Made by a program: the position numbers and the translations under genes. Positions 52,971-52,991 of a DNA stretch of 52,991 nucleotides are shown here, one piece after another. The notes beneath the pieces are model-generated. The model worked only from the letters and a program-made list of their open reading frames with translations, did not search any database and was not told the origin of the DNA. Source of the stretch: Flavobacterium soyangense. Lineage in GTDB: Bacteria > Bacteroidota > Bacteroidia > Flavobacteriales > Flavobacteriaceae. Position 1 is the first letter of the stretch. The number at the start of each line of letters is the position of its first letter. The DNA is taken from assembly GCF_015277675.1 (NCBI RefSeq), contig NZ_JADHEC010000023.1, positions 1-52,991 of the forward strand. The letters run 5' to 3'.

Positions 52971-52991
52971 ATGAGTTCCAAAGATATTGAA
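52971..52991 (+). CDS. Start of a gene cut off by the window edge
   Basis: ATG at 52971 opens a frame of seven codons (MSSKDIE) up to the last base. It begins behind a terminator, with AT-rich promoter-like sequence before it. The product cannot be named. Confidence 0.35.

Larger units (their letters stand above)
46730..52991 (+). mobile_element. Left end of an integrated conjugative or mobilizable element at tRNA-Ser
   Basis: Immediately after the tRNA come a Bacteroidota-type tyrosine recombinase, RteC-like, excisionase-like HTH, replication-type and DnaC-like genes, all on the plus strand, an order recurrent in Bacteroidota mobile elements. The right end, a second copy of the tRNA 3' end, and transfer genes are not in the window. 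The left boundary is inferred and could lie within the tRNA 3' end. Confidence 0.65.

Overview
The window looks like a chromosomal segment of a Flavobacterium or a close relative (Bacteroidota, Flavobacteriia). The evidence is the AT-rich DNA, recurring -7 boxes of the form TAnnTTTG with an upstream TTG, a type IX secretion gene (porQ), a bifunctional aspartokinase/homoserine dehydrogenase ThrA, and a conjugative-transposon style integrase with RteC. There are no rRNA genes and no CRISPR array. One tRNA gene is present.

Layout. Positions 1-3300 hold two secreted alpha/beta hydrolases separated by strong hairpins. Positions 3300-11750 (minus strand) are a copper/silver-type efflux cluster: a Cys-rich secreted protein, a four-domain metal-binding protein, a small metal-binding lipoprotein, an RND pump split by one in-frame stop codon, an outer-membrane factor, and two adaptor proteins that each carry a metal-binding domain. 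Next comes hutH (minus). The threonine operon follows: a 33-residue threonine-rich leader peptide, then thrA, thrB and thrC. A degenerate-Nudix (NrtR-like) regulator is divergent from a GH3 glycosidase, and a 21-bp perfect palindrome lies over the GH3 promoter. Then cmk-porQ, lon, an UMF1-type MFS transporter, an APC permease and a large FAD/Fe-S oxidoreductase run on the minus strand.

Positions 33450-37880 (plus) form a likely peptidoglycan-turnover set: GHL10 (DigH-like) glycosidase, AmpG-like permease, NagZ-like hexosaminidase. Positions 38014-39239 are a peroxiredoxin-thioredoxin-small protein unit. Positions 39903-46476 are a tightly packed run: tpx, dgkA, ftsK, lolA, lptF/G-type permease and ribB with a degenerate RibA domain.

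From the tRNA-Ser(UGA) gene at 46644 to the right edge is the left end of an integrated mobile element: a frameshifted tyrosine recombinase, an RteC-like protein, a small HTH protein, a replication-type protein, a DnaC/IstB-like ATPase, an unknown secreted protein, and a second, 5'-truncated copy of the ATPase gene. The element continues past the window, so its right end and its transfer genes are not visible.

The strongest unusual points are the threonine leader peptide, the palindrome/degenerate-Nudix regulator pair, the RND pump split exactly in frame with an ATG three codons later, the tandemly duplicated metal-binding protein, and the partial ATPase duplication around an unknown secreted protein. 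No complete, clearly novel multi-gene system was identified. Functional calls rest on recognising motifs in the translated sequence; no database search was run.
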